NCBI GenBank assembly: GCA_024760905.1
Contig: CM045729.1
Coordinates: 50,030,080 to 50,094,079 of the forward strand
Source of the DNA: Plotosus lineatus
Lineage: Eukaryota > Chordata > Actinopteri > Siluriformes > Plotosidae
Direction: 5' to 3'
Length of the DNA stretch: 64,000 bases
In this document: positions 36,681 through 49,198 of the stretch, in pieces
Numbering within the stretch: the first letter of the stretch is position 1
How the letters are laid out: each line of letters starts with the position of its first letter
Notes under the pieces: generated by a model
Seen by the model: the letters and a program-made list of their open reading frames with translations, nothing else
Told to the model about the DNA's origin: nothing
Database searches by the model: none
Made by a program: the position numbers and the translations under genes

Positions 36681-37989
36681 GTAAGAAAATCCTTTCATTC
36701 ATTAATGATTAATGCAAAATGTGAATATATGGACAGTTAGTTTCCAGTTGATTTGGTACATCTCCATTTACCTTGACCTAATACCTCTTAGTGATTTTAT
36801 GGGGATACACTTACTCAGGTATTGGCTGAAACTCAGTGAGTGCAATTTATCAGTATCTCCAGTGGAAAGAGAATACAATAGAGCTAATAAGACATTGTTT
36901 GGGTGGTTGATTATTCGCAGCCATGATTCTGATAAAGTACTCTATACCGAACGCAAACAGAGCATGAAAAAAACAAACAGCTTTTGATGCCTCTGCTGAT
37001 AATGCTGATAATCCTTTAGTGGACTGATAGTACTTGAGGATAATATCGGGGATCCTCTCGTGCAAAGTAAGCAGAACAAAGCTCCATACTCGGGAGAGAA
37101 TATGGTCAGCCTGATTTTTTATGGCTGTTACTTCCATCTGACTGTCTGTCCATCCGTCTGTATATCCATGACTGCTACCACAGGCTTGGTGCTTTCAAAC
37201 CAGAAAATGCAGTTTTAAAATGTGAAAACTGCCCAACTGGAAATGTCTCTAGACATCTCATACTGTTTAAGTTTATTCCTTATGCTTTCCCAGATCAATG
37301 ACTGAGAGATGTTTTACTAGAAAATGAACACACTTAACTGCTTGCACAGAGCTAAAAATACTGATCACAGAATCCTGAGCTTAGGGCAGTGTTACTCAAG
37401 TGCAAATCTTAGAGGTACAGTTACCAAAACTCCACTGAATCAAAAGTCAGAAAAAAGGAAGGCCAGTCAAGATGACAAAGTATAGAACTGGCCACCTTGC
37501 TATTACAAATTAAACTCATATACTCATACTTCCCAACCTAGTACAGAAGGAACATGTATTTTTCTATTCACTCAGTCTTAAATGCTTGAGTAAGACTGTC
37601 TATAGAATGTGTTTAAGAAGAATATTTTATTGCATGTAATATCATACATAGGGTTTTCAAATCGCCTCAACAACTCACGGATTTTCTTGATCCGCGGGAA
37701 GTGCCGGAACCGAACAATTGTGAAAAACGGGGGCCTACTGTACCTGCTGCTGCTATTGAGAATGCATACCATATGTGTAGATAAGGTGGGGGTAGGGCTA
37801 AATTTTACCAGGTTTTTTGCGTACATACATTATGTATGGTTCTAAATCCATCAATATAGATACAAGGATGTGCAGCTAGAAAACACAACTGGGTGTACAT
37901 TGTATTAGTATAGTAATTACCAGACATCGTTTGTGTCATGAATTCACAGAGGAATTAACAAAAAATGTGTTCTTAATGTTTGACCTTAG
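36681..37989 (+). other. stk39: stk39 intron 4
   Basis: 1.3 kb. A pogo-like end relic lies at about 37610-37741. The rest is unassigned. Confidence 0.9.
37610..37741. repeat. pogo-like transposon end relic
   Basis: 'ttgatccgcgggaagtgccg' and 'aaaaacgggggcctactgta' resemble the right end of the element at 9855-11240. Only one end is present. Confidence 0.5.
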
Positions 37990-38045
37990 GGATGTGAAAG
38001 CTGGAAACATCCTTTTAGGAGAGGACGGCTCAGTGCAGATAGCAG
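37990..38045 (+). CDS. stk39: stk39 coding exon 5 (catalytic loop)
   Basis: Completes Arg160 and encodes DVKAGNILLGEDGSVQIA (161-178) plus one base of Asp179. It carries the catalytic Asp161 of HRD and Asn166. HRDV is the OXSR1-like form, and mammalian SPAK has HRDL. Only 56 bp long. The donor GCAG|gtttgt is weak at +3 and +4. Confidence 0.96.
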
Positions 38046-38185
38046 GTTTGTTTTACTGTTTCATCTTCTGGATTAGAGACTTTTCAAATAGGCATGGGAA
38101 AATAAATTAGAACTTTTTCTATATACCAGTGAAATTACAGCTGGCAACATGTTAGAATGTGATTTGCATGTGATTTGCACAATTT

Positions 38186-38427
38186 AGCTAACTGGGTTAT
38201 CAAAGGCGGGCCATGTCTCTCACTGTCTATGGTGAGAGATTCATGTAAAAGAACCATTGCTGACTTTCGTAAAGAGTAGCTGCAAAGCCGTCGGCCTGTT
38301 TCTATCCCTTGCTAAAAGGGTTGTGTCAGGAAGGGCATCCGATGTAAAAACCCTATGCCAAATAAATGTGCGCATCATTCGCTGTGGCGACCCCCGAGAA
38401 AGGGAAAAAGCGAAAAGGAAATCTCAC
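38186..38427 (+). repeat. Family A SINE copy, tail 1, 5'-truncated
   Basis: Starts inside the core ('agctaactgggttatcaaag') without the tRNA-like head. Ends 'ttcgctgtggcgacccccga', the RTE-like tail. Confidence 0.8.
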
Positions 38428-39671
38428 AGTAGTTATATATAATACTGTACCAGAGTTTTAGGCCCACTATTTTTTTAAGTATAAACATTGCTTATTCAGT
38501 AAGAAAACATTTTAGCTTCCCAAACATTAGTTCTCCAGCACAACATTACATATTACAGAAAACTGAATGTCACAAAATTATATGTTACAGAAATAAAATA
38601 TTTGTATGTCAGTAAAGAAATCAGCACATTATATTAGAGACTACTTTTCAGTAGCATAATGAAGACTACTGGGTCTTACGTGCAAATAAAGATGACAGAC
38701 AAAATCTCCAGGTTTATACAAGCTGTTCAGTAAAACTTACAGATCATTAACTTACAAATGGCTCAAACAAAGATTTCTAATTTATTAAAAACCAAGGGTC
38801 AATAATCACATATTGTTTTATTTGTGACTGCATACCATTCTTTATAGAATTTTATGTACAAAACATTTAATTCAATTATTTATATGTAAATATAAGGCAT
38901 CTTTGCTCTGTGGTATTTGCGTATGCCTAAGACCTTTGCACAATCATGAATAAAATAATCACACTTTGTAGCCTAAATATGTTTCCAGAATCTTTATTCT
39001 GCATGGCATTCTCTATGGTCAAGTAGCAAATCTAATCCCATTTAGTATTATTTTCTGAGCAGTGTCAATTAAGATAGGATTAAAGTATTCCTGGAACTAT
39101 AAAGGTTTTTTATAGCTCTACATTAATTAAACGTCCTTAGCTGTGAAAATGCTGCAGTAATTAGTTTGGGTGTCTGTCTGCTCATGGCCAACATGTTATT
39201 TCTGGCTTTTATGAATGAAATTTATATTGTTTGATCTTCAACCCTTCATGCTTGTGTCAATCCTATTTATTTACGAAGGAGTTTTGTTTGTTTTTGAAGC
39301 TGAGTAAAGCCTGTTTAACTCAGTGGGATCCTTTTTACATTTCCTATACTGCTGTCACTTTTGACTTTATACTACATTGAATAGTACAAAGTCTATTCCT
39401 CCTTCTTCCTTTCCAGGACAAATTGAAGTTAAAAGGAAAGCTGGTGCCATGATATTAGGCAGACATTGTTTGTATAAAATCAAAGCTGACCTTGTTTACT
39501 ATTGATTAATGGAGGTTGCACACTGGGGAACATTTGCTTCAAATTGGAGATTCACCAATCATGCAGTGAGTGTCAGTACCAGATAGATATTATACAGAAT
39601 CTCGTGTTGATTGTTATGAACAGATTTGAGACATTTTTCTGTTCAGTCCAATGACCTTTTAAATTTTTAAA

Positions 39672-40018
39672 AGGCAACACAGTGGTATAGTGATTAGCAC
39701 ATCTTTTCATCAGCAAGAAGGTCCTGGTTTCGAGTCCCATGTTTGATGAGGACATTTCTTTGGAATTTGTCTATTTCCCTGGGCTGGTGTGGGTTCCATC
39801 TGAGTGCTCAGGTTTCCTCCCACAGTACAATGACATGCGCACTAGGCAAATTGGATGTTGTTGATTGCCCCTAAGTGGCAGTGTGAATGGTTTTGTGTGC
39901 GTTGGCCTCACAGTGTATTGTTGAGCTTCTCAGGGTGTACCCCACCTTTGCCTAAAGTTGGCGGTGACCCCCACAAGTCCCTACAACCTTAATAGAATTA
40001 AGCAGTTTGGCAAATGAA
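39672..40018 (+). repeat. Family C SINE copy
   Basis: Head 'gcaacacagtggtatagtga', B box 'ggtttcgagtccc', 'ggtttcctcccacagtacaa', 'agggtgtaccccacctttgc'. Confidence 0.8.
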
Positions 40019-40325
40019 CAAATGATGAATGTGAACAAACCCATTTTTGAGAATGTTGACTGATATTTGTATACTTTTTTATGCAAAGTCTTATTGGAGA
40101 GTTTGTATCACAGTATTATTTTTTTGTGTTGGATTATTTGACATCTCAGTATGCATTTATAAATATTATAATTGTGTACACTGAAGCATCATGTTAAAAA
40201 AATTGAGGACTCTTTGTGATGCTGGTACAAATATAATATTTATCTAATTCAGTTGATTGTTCTTAAACTGGTTCAGGGAAGGTATTAAACGATAACATGT
40301 TTTAATTTTCCTGTTACTCCTGTGA

Positions 40326-40676
<351 letters not shown>

Positions 40677-40778
40677 GTACGAGGTTATGATTTCAAGGCT
40701 GACATTTGGAGTTTTGGAATCACCGCCATAGAGTTGGCCACAGGATCTGCGCCCTACCATCGATATCCTCCTATGAAG
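40677..40778 (+). CDS. stk39: stk39 coding exon 7
   Basis: Encodes residues 216-249: [20 protein letters not shown], then [14 protein letters not shown], including the D.WSFG helix-F motif. In-frame 102-bp exon, phase 0 at both ends. Confidence 0.97.
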
Positions 40779-40907
40779 GTGAGGGTATTAGTTCCTGTTT
40801 TCAATAGAAACATCAGAGAACTGAAAACAAAATAAAAAGAGAAATGTTACATTGCTTTCTACATAAATGTTTTTTCAACTTGATTGGAGATAGCATGATG
40901 GTGGTCA

Positions 40908-41165
40908 CCACGGATAGTGGTTAGCACGTTTGCCTCACAGCAAGAAGGTCCTGGGTTCGATTCCCAGGTCTGGTGTCTTTGTGAGGAGTTTGCATATTCT
41001 CGACATGCTTCCATGGGTTTCCTCTGGGTACTCTGGTTTTCTCCCACAGTCCAAAAACATGCACAGTAGGGTAATTGGCTGATTCAAATTGCCCCTAGGT
41101 GTGGGTCTGAATGGTTTTGTGTGTGCTTGTGTGTGTTGCCTGCAATGGCCTGGTGAGCCCTCCGT
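40908..41165 (+). repeat. Family C SINE copy
   Basis: 'atagtggttagcacgtttgc', B box 'gggttcgattccc', 'ggttttctcccacagtccaa', 'attgcccctaggtgtgggtc'. The best-preserved tRNA-like promoter of this family here. Confidence 0.85.
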
Positions 41166-41702
41166 GCACCCCTAATAGGTGAACTTCAATATGGTCACGT
41201 TAACAGGTGTTGCCTCTGATTACAACAGCACGTTCCCATACTGGAGGATACACAAACAGTTTACCACGCCAAAGGATGCAAGCTGAGCAATAGCCCTCTC
41301 TAATTACTTGCATAGTCTTCCCCGACTGCACCGCAGAGACACCTACAGAAATTAGCTTTGAGTGAGGGAATTGACCTTTATAAACATGTATCACAAATGA
41401 GTTTAGACTGAACAGTGGGCAGCCTGAAAAAAATTACTCCATAAAACGGCTGCTCGTTATGTAGCGGTAGAAAAGAAGCACATGCTAGAAGTTGGAGCTT
41501 CACTGTTTCTTCTACCCAGCCGAACTAGCTAGCAACACAGACCTTTTCAGTTTGTGCTTCGCTTTAAAGAGATCTTTATTATCAACTGTTGCATGAACAA
41601 TGAAAATCAGTTTAGCAGCTCTTTGTTTAATGGCAATTATAAAAAGAAAATGCACAAAAGACAACTAAGATATTATATTAATCTATGCATATGCATATAC
41701 CT

Positions 41703-41737
41703 ACATACACACACACACACACACATTTTATAACATA

Positions 41738-41835
<98 letters not shown>

Positions 41836-41836
41836 A
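41703..41836. repeat. (CA)n, (GT)n, (TA)n, (CA)n compound microsatellite
   Basis: The CA block, GT block, TA block and CA block follow one another, so the tract is partly self-complementary. Confidence 0.97.
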
Positions 41837-42224
41837 AACTATATGTAGACATGTAGACACATATACATCTGTACATGTATCCCATATACACCTATATATC
41901 TTTTCACATTTAAGGACTTTAAATATATTCACACATTTAGACCTATTCACACATATACAGAAGCATGAATTATATGTCAAAGGTGCATGATAATAGGTCG
42001 AGCTTTTAATTATAAAGTGCTAAAATGTTATGACATTCAAGACCTGCTCTAAACACGAGTATTGCACTTGAAACTTAAACATGAATACTGCGTTGAAACA
42101 TAAGTATTGTACTGTTCAGGATGATGTTTATTCAGTCAGTGTGTGTGATGGTGGTGGTTGTGGTGTTACATGTTTAACAGCTTGTGGGTAAAATCTGTTT
42201 TTGAGTCTGTTTGTTTTTGTTTTT

Positions 42225-43660
42225 AGTGTCCTGTACCTTTTTCTGTAGCAGAGAAGAGAGAAAAGGGGGTATCATGGGTGTACGGGGTCCCTGATAATTC
42301 CACTCGCTCTCCACTGATTTCCCTGAGGGAGGGTAGTGTAGTTCCAATCACCTGCTCTGCTGTCCTCACCACTCGGCCTTCCTGTCTTCTGCAGTACAGT
42401 TGCTGAACCACACTGAACAGCAGCAGATCAGGAGGCTCTTGATGGTGAAGCAGTAAAAGTTTGTCACTAGGTGTCGGGGTAGACAGGCATGTCAGGACTT
42501 TCTGACGAAGTATCTCTGTTGTTGTGCTTTCCCTACCTGGTGGGGGTCTGTGGTCCAGGTGAAGTCAGCAGATATCTGGACTCTAAGAAACTAGAAGCAC
42601 TCCACCCTTTCTATCTTCTCTCCATCAATGTAGAGGACATAGTGCTCAGTTTGTTTTGATCTTCTAAAGTTTTTTATCATCTCCTTGGTTTTGGATGTGT
42701 TAAGGTCCTTATTGTTGTTGCACATCGCCGCAGATGCCGAACCTCCTTCCTGGAGGCTGACTCTATCTCTATCTGTAATCAAACCTATGACGGTGTCATC
42801 TTCAATTTGATGACAGTGTTGCTGGTGTGAGTGGGGGAACAGTCGTGTGTGAAGAGGGAGAAGAGAAGGGGGCGAAGCACACACTACTGTGGTGTTCCGG
42901 TATTCAGGATGAGAGTACAAGAAATGTGCTCTTGTATTCTGACATTCTGAGGTCTGTTGATGATTCCAGACCGCCCAACTTCTGAAACAGTTTATGTGGT
43001 TGAACTTGTGTTAAAAGTAGAGCTGAAGTCTATGAAAAGTGTCCTCACATGGGAGTTGCTGCTGTCCAGGTGGCTGTCATTGATGGCATTCTCTGTTGAC
43101 CTGTTTGCTCTGTATGCAAACTGATGTGGATCGAGATCAGCAGGGATTGCAGACGCAATTTGAGACAGGACGACTCTTTCGAAACATTTGGTGATGATGG
43201 GTGTTAAGGTGATTGGGAGGTAGCTGTTTAGGCAGTTTGCAGTGCTCAACTTGATCTTCCTGTCTGAAGAGTCTGCTGACGTGTGTGTCTTCTTGTACCC
43301 ACTGAGTGTCTTGATCCCTCTCAACATATTCCTGGTGTTTTCATCAAAATGCTTCTCGATGACTTGTTTATACTTGCGCTTAGGTTTTTTGATACCTTTT
43401 TGCAGAACCTGCCGTGCTCCTTTGTAAGCCTTCTGGTCTCCTGACCTGTAGGCATCATACAGTGCTCTAAGTAGGGTTCGTACCTCACCATCAAGCCATA
43501 GTTTCTGGTCCAGGAACACTTTAACAATTCTTATTATTGGCACATTATCTGTGCAGTAGTTAATATAGGAGAGCACAGCTGATGTGTGACCCTCCAGGTC
43601 TGTCTCCCCTGCAAATATTTCCCAGTCTGTAGAGTCAAAACAATCAACAAATGTAGGGCA
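42225..43660 (-). mobile_element. L2/CR1-like LINE fragment
   Basis: The minus strand reads LTPIITKCFERVVLSQIA, DPHQFAYRANRSTENAI, VRTLFIDFSSTFN, then DTVIGLITDRD and LNTSKTKEMIKNFRRS, with a 3' part containing LPSLREISG. These are reverse-transcriptase motifs of L2/CR1-type LINEs in correct order, in several frames. The catalytic YADD/FADD core is lost in a deletion between about 42920 and 43000. No 5' endonuclease. Confidence 0.8.
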
Positions 43661-43759
43661 GTGAGCACCAGAACTGTTTTAAATGCTGGTCTTTGGCTAC
43701 AGATTTTCGGTTTGTAAGCAGGAATCAGAGACTGAGAGAGATTATTTGAGAGTTTGAAA

Positions 43760-43985
43760 TTTTGGCACGGGTTTTTTCCAGGTACTCCGGTTTCCTTTTA
43801 CAGTCCAAAAACATGCACAGTAGGTTAATGGGCTGTTCCAAATCACGCATAGGTGCGATTGTGAATAGTTATGTGAGTGTTGGGCCTATGATAACCTTGC
43901 GAGCTGCCCAGGATGTACCCGGCCCTTGCCTGGAGTCTGTTGAAATGGGCTCCAGTCTCCCCGTGGTTGAATGGATGGAGATTTG
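43760..43985 (+). repeat. Family C SINE copy, 5'-truncated
   Basis: 'ccaggtactccggtttcctt', 'cagtccaaaaacatgcacag', 'gatgtacccggcccttgcct', with an ATGGATGGA-type end. Confidence 0.7.
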
Positions 43986-44689
43986 GCAGAGGGATGGTGT
44001 CATAAGCATTTGAGATGTTGGTGTAGTCTTGATCCAGTGTGTTTATTTATATAAAACAATTCTTTCTAATGAGTAGCTTTCTCATTATTATAGACAAAAC
44101 AATACACAAAATATGAGTCTTGCATGTGAACCCACCAGTTATAATAAAATGGTCACTGCAAACATGGATCTTTACATCCATATCTGCTCTCAAGATCCTG
44201 CTAAAACATTTAGCTCACATTTTTCTGGAGAGTTCATTAGCATGGCTTTTAATAATTTCTGCTACATGGAAAAATGTTTATCTCTTTCATTCTTTGTGTA
44301 GTTGGAAGAGTTTGCAGCACATTTACTATAAGTTACATTCACAGCCTCCATGGGCCACTAGTACGGGGCCACAGCAGTGCTTTCTCATTGGCTTCTTAGT
44401 TGTGATATGCATTGCAGAAAATCTATAGGATAAAGCAGTTCAGCAAATGAGAGAGAGAAACACAATGGAGAAAAAATATTTTTACTTTAGATTACAAGAT
44501 TATATCAGAATAATTTTAACAAATCTCACATTTCCTGTACAAACTGCATTCAAATTTTGTTTTGGATGACTGAAAATATAAGTAAAATAAAAATATTAAA
44601 ATACTCCATTATAAAACTATTAAAAAACATTTTGAACTTAAGAAATTTTATTTTAAATAATTAAAATTAAAATCCTCTTTACCTTAACC

Positions 44690-45144
44690 CAGTGCTTCTC
44701 AATTATTTTCTGTGGTGCCCCCTCTAGGAAAAAAAACATTTCATCCCCCACCGCCCCGCGAGCGACTATAAATAGTATTATTTATCTATAAAATTGTTAT
44801 TAGTACACTTTAGCATAACAATTGTATCTTTATTAACATTAAAAACAAAAAAAGAAACAAATATAGCTCAACTTACAATAAAGAGAAACTTCATTAACAT
44901 TGTTTTTAAATGTGTAATAGAAAAGATTTAAAGTGCTCCAATGTGCCTGAAATAAATAAATTAAAAAAAAAAAACGTCCTTATTTAAACTCATTCAACTA
45001 ATGGCCTCGTGGAGCGGAGATGTAATTACACTTAATTCTCATACACTATTCCAGAAAGGCATGTTCTTCAGGATCATACGTGCCTCCCCCGGCATCATAC
45101 TGCGCCTCCCAAGGGGGGTGCACCCCACTATTTGAGAAGAACTG
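44690..45144. mobile_element. hAT MITE with perfect 8-bp target duplication
   Basis: Ends CAGTGCTTCTCAATTATTTT and (complement) CAGTTCTTCTCAAATAGTGG. Flanks are CCTTAACC at 44682-44689 and 45145-45152. No open frame. The interior is AT-rich. Confidence 0.9.
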
Positions 45145-45454
45145 CCTTAACCTCACATAATCCAAAGGATTACAGTCCTATTGCTCTCAGGTTACAGTGA
45201 ATATTCAAAGGGAGCACAATTCAAAAGAGTAGAGAACTATTTGCAGTCACGATAGCAGACCTTAAAACTGTCGCTGTTTAAACTCCCTAATATTTATGCC
45301 CACACTGCAGCACTGTGATGCCATTTATTGTTGTCCCCTTTGGAATACAGAGCATTTCTTTGTACATTTTGTATAGTTAAACATGTAATGGAGACATCTT
45401 GCAGTGCACTGCAGTTATTTAACCAGCCATTATTTATGTTAAATGTACTTGTAG

Positions 45455-45588
45455 GTCTTAATGCTGACATTGCAGAATGATCCTCCAACCTTAGAGACAG
45501 AAGTGGAGGATAAAGAAATGCTAAAGAAGTACGGGAAATCTTTCAGGAAACTAATAACTCTGTGCCTTCAAAAGGATCCAACTAAAAG
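45455..45588 (+). CDS. stk39: stk39 coding exon 8
   Basis: Encodes residues 250-293 plus two bases of Arg294: [20 protein letters not shown], then [20 protein letters not shown] and DPTK. C-lobe of the kinase. Acceptor acttgtag, donor AAAAG|gtacat. Confidence 0.97.
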
Positions 45589-46021
45589 GTACATTATTAT
45601 ATATTCCAATCTGGAAAACATCAAGTCAATGAAGTGCATTTATTTGAAAGTTTATTGAATAATTACCATATTTAAGTGTTTTGTTTTGTGAGCTATAAAA
45701 GAAATCTCTCTCTGGGCTATCACTATGGTGCCATATGTCCAGTGACAATCAATGAAAGCATTTAGTGTTATAAAGTTTTCAGTAGAAAAACTCAGTTATG
45801 GTCAATTTGATATAAATGGACCCATGTCATGGTTGGTGCCAGTAGTTACACCAAAAAAAAAAACCCTACTCTAAAATACATTCTGTGCATATGTAATTAT
45901 GTGCTGCTGTATACAGATGACCTTAACTGCCCGTTCTGGTTAATACAGAAAATATAAGTATATTTTAAGAATGGCCACATAACATGTTTACATACTAAAA
46001 CCCCTTTTCATATTTCCACAG
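45589..46021 (+). other. stk39: stk39 intron 8
   Basis: 433-bp intron without recognised repeats. Confidence 0.9.
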
Positions 46022-46070
46022 GCCAACTGCATCAGAACTTTTGAAGTGTAAATTCTTCCAAAAAGCCAAG
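46022..46070 (+). CDS. stk39: stk39 coding exon 9 (49 bp)
   Basis: Completes Arg294 and encodes PTASELLKCKFFQKAK (295-310), the end of the kinase C-lobe. Too short for ORF detection. Acceptor tttccacag. The donor AAG|gtgcag is non-consensus at +4 and +5. Reading through would add VQF and stop. Confidence 0.96.
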
Positions 46071-46173
46071 GTGCAGTTTTAATTTATTTATTTTTCTTGC
46101 AGTTCAGACAGCTTGGACAGCCTGTTGTGTTTTACAGTTTCAAATCTTTTCTTGTCTACTTTTCTCTTTATAG
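46071..46173 (+). other. stk39: stk39 intron 9 (103 bp)
   Basis: Very short intron. Retention gives an in-frame TAA four codons after exon 9. Confidence 0.9.
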
Positions 46174-46239
46174 AACCGGGAATACTTGATTGAAAAGCTG
46201 CTTTGTAAAGGACAAAATATAAGCCAAAGAGCTAAAAAG
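46174..46239 (+). CDS. stk39: stk39 coding exon 10
   Basis: Encodes residues 311-332, NREYLIEKLLCKGQNISQRA then KK, just after the kinase domain. NREYLIEKLL is the STK39 form. Acceptor ctttatag, donor AAG|gtattt, phase 0. The next exon (VRRVPGSSG region in relatives) is not in the window. Confidence 0.96.
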
Positions 46240-46523
46240 GTATTTCATTCTCCTCACACACCGCACTCAGCCACTGTGACCATTACAGTGCACCCTGTAC
46301 TGACATGCTGTCATGTGTGAGGATTGGTCAGTTTGGCCGTACCCTTTTAGAATACTGCTGCTATACACTGCTGCTTTTTCCACAAGGTCTAACCACACTA
46401 GTTACAGAGACAGAAGAAAGACTTCTTTCACTGATTCCATTCTGGTCTTTCTGTGGTGTTCAAGAACATGTCTGTGATGTAATTGTAGCTGTTTATAACC
46501 ATGAGACCAAACACATTCACTCA

Positions 46524-46524
<1 letters not shown>

Positions 46525-46611
<87 letters not shown>
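46525..46611 (+). repeat. (CA)n microsatellite
   Basis: About 42 uninterrupted CA units, 285 bases after the exon 10 donor. Confidence 0.98.
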
Positions 46612-46613
<2 letters not shown>

Positions 46614-47034
46614 TAAATAAATAAATATTCCACAATATATCTGTTTATTCCTTAAGCTGAACTTTACAGTTGCTAAATAATGACATGATGCATTGAGTTG
46701 CACAATTTCTCTTTATTTAAAGCAACCAAGGTAAACCCATTAATCACAACTTTTTATTTCAGGCTGTTATATACCAGATATAAACACATTAATCAGTGTT
46801 CTCAACAGCTACATAAAATAGAGGAATGTGATAATGTCACCACACTGTGGAAAAATACTGAGCAGCCTTGTCCACTCTCACAGACATTATGAGATATAAA
46901 TATTGACAGTTAACCTTGATGTAGGTCTATTTCTCTGAAAGTAATATAGTACAATACGTCATTTTATTTCTTAATGGCTTTGTGACAGTAAGACACTGAT
47001 GTAAGCAGACATATTGAGACGGGCATTTTTATTA

Positions 47035-48642
47035 CAGTGGTATGAAAAAGTATCTGAACCTTTTGGAATTTCTCACATTTCTTCATAAAATCACCATCAA
47101 ATGTGATCTGATCTTTGTCAAAATCACACAGATGAAAAAACAGTGTCTGCTTTAACCAAAACCACCCAAACATTTATAGGTTTTCATATTTTAATGAGGA
47201 TAGCATGCAAACAATGACAGAAGGGGGAGGAATAAGTAACTGTGAACCCTCTGCCTAAGGAGACTTAAAGAGCAATTGAAACCAATTTTTACCAAACAAT
47301 TTAAGTCAGGTGTGTGCCCAATCACCGATGAGTGGCTTAAAGCTGCCCCGCCCACTATAAAACACACACCTGGTAAGAATTGTCTTGATGAGAAGCATTG
47401 TCTGATGTGCACCATGGCTCGCTCAAAAGAGCTGTCTGAAGACCTGCGATCAAGAATTGTTGATTTGTATAAAGCTGGGAAAGGATACAAAACCATCTCT
47501 ACAAGTCTGGATGTTCATCAATTGACAGTCAGAGAAGTTGTCTACAAATGGAGAGTTTGGCACTGTTGCTTCTCTCCCAAGAAGTGGCCGTCCACCAAAG
47601 ATGACGCCAAGAGTTCAGCGCAGAATACTCAGAGAGGTAAAAAAAAACCCGAGAGTGTCTGCTAAAGACTTACAGAAATCACTGGCACAGTCCAATATCT
47701 CTGTGCACACATCAACTATATGTAAAACAATGGCCAAGAATGGTGTTCATGGGAGGACTCCAAGGAGGAAGCCACTGCTGTCTTAAAAAAATTGTTGCTC
47801 GTTTAATGTTTGCAAAAAGGCACTTGGACACTCCACAGAAGTTTTGGCAAAATATTTTGTGGACTGATGAAACCAAAGTTGAATTGTTTGGGAGGAACAC
47901 ACAACGTCATGTGTGGAGGAAAAATGGAACAGCTCACCAACATCAATACCTCATCCCCACCGTGAAGCATGGTGGAGAGTGCATCATGGTTTGGGGCTGT
48001 TTTGCTGCCTCGGGGCCTGGACAACTTGCAATCATTAATGGAAAAATGAATTCAAAAGTTTATCAGGATGTTTTGCAGGAAAACCTGAGGCCGTCTGTCA
48101 GACAGTTGAAGCTAAAAAGAGGATGGATGCTGCAACAAGGCAATGATCCAAAACACAGAAGTAAATCAACTTCAGAATGGTTTCAGAAGAACAAAATACA
48201 CGTTCTGGAGTGGCCAAGTCAAAGTCCAGACTTGAACCTCATTCAGATGCTGTGGCATGACTTCAAGACAGCGATTCATGCCAGACATCCCAGGAATCTG
48301 ACTGAACTACAGCAGTTTTGTAAAGAAGAACAGGCCAAGATTAGTCCTGATCGATGTGCCAGATTGATCTGCAGCTACAGGCAGCATCTGGTTGAAGTTA
48401 TTGCTGCCAGGGGGGGCACAAAATATTAAATGTGATGGTTCAGTTACTTATTCCTTCTGTCATTGTTTGCATGCTATCCTCATTAAAATATGAAAACCTA
48501 TAAATGTTTGAGTGGTTTTAGTTAAAGCAGACACTGTTTTTTCATCTGTGTGATTTTGACAAAGATCAGATCACATTTGATGGTGATTTTATGCATAAAT
48601 GTGAGAATTTCCAAAAGGTTCAGATACTTTTTCATACCACTG
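47035..48642 (+). mobile_element. Tc1-family transposon, full length, inactive
   Basis: 1608 bp with TA at both flanks. Long inverted repeats of about 205-215 bp (47035-47250 and 48437-48642), both starting CAGTGGTATGAAAAAGTA or its complement, with a few mismatches. They enclose one transposase gene at 47414-48429 with two frame breaks. Complete ends suggest insertion as a unit, later decayed. Confidence 0.95.
47414..48429 (+). pseudogene. Tc1 transposase pseudogene
   Basis: Starts MARSKELSEDLRSRIVDLYK (HTH) and continues in another frame from about 47550 (FGTVASLPRSGRPPKM, then ILREVKKNPRVSAKDL). A further frame change near 47740-47790 leads into the DDE domain (ILWTDETKVELFG...HVWRKNG...VWGCFAASG). 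The first catalytic Asp is kept in WTDET. The second site reads QQGNDPKH where active relatives have QQDNDPKH. The third reads PDLNLIQMLW where relatives have PDLNPIENLW. So two catalytic residues are lost as well as the frame. It ends GGTKY and a stop, the usual C-terminus. Confidence 0.93.
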
Positions 48643-48721
48643 TATTTTTGGAATTAAACTGCATGGGTCCATTAAAAATACTTTTGTGTAACAAAACGGA
48701 AACTGTAAATTAATTCCTTCG

Positions 48722-48848
48722 CCTTCCCTTGAGCCCTTGAGCGAGGTACCTAACCCCCAACTGCTCTCTGGGCGCTCCCAATGTTCCGAGAGTGTGTGTG
48801 CTCACTTTGGATGGGTTGAACGGATATACAATAATTTCCACTCTGGGA
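48722..48848 (+). repeat. SINE fragment of another teleost family
   Basis: 'cttgagcgaggtacctaacc', 'caactgctctctgggcgctc' and 'ttggatgggttgaacgg' resemble a common teleost SINE body. A family A SINE is inserted just after it. Confidence 0.55.
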
Positions 48849-48860
48849 TTAATAGAGTAT

Positions 48861-49198
48861 CTTCTTCTCCCTTTTTTTCAGCTGTCGCCACAGTGAATCA
48901 TCTGAGTTGCATGTTTGATTTGGCATAGGTTTTTACATCGGATGCCCTTCCTAACACAACCCTTTAGCAAGGGGCAGAAACACGCTAACGGCTATGCAGC
49001 TAGTCTTGTTGAAAGTCAGCAATGGTTCTTTTACATGAACCTCTCACCACAGACAGTGAGAGACATGGCCGGCTTTTGATAACCCAGTTAGCTGCACTGG
49101 GGGGACAGTGACAACCTTGTGGAGAGTGGGACTCGAACCCCCAACCTTAGGATCAGCGATCCAGTGCCCTTTAACACCAGGCAACCACTGCTCCTGAG
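48861..49198 (-). repeat. Family A SINE copy, tail 1, with perfect 12-bp target duplication
   Basis: Flanked by TTAATAGAGTAT at 48849-48860 and 49199-49210. The 3' tail at the low end is an AAG-type repeat. The RTE-like 'gtggcgaca' and core blocks are present, with the tRNA-like head at the high end. Confidence 0.9.

Larger units (their letters stand above)
40779..45454 (+). other. stk39: stk39 intron 7
   Basis: 4.7 kb. Holds SINE C copies (40908, 43760), a CA/GT/TA microsatellite (41700), an L2/CR1-like LINE fragment (42225-43660) and a hAT MITE (44690-45144). 41170-41700 and 44000-44690 are unassigned. Confidence 0.9.
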
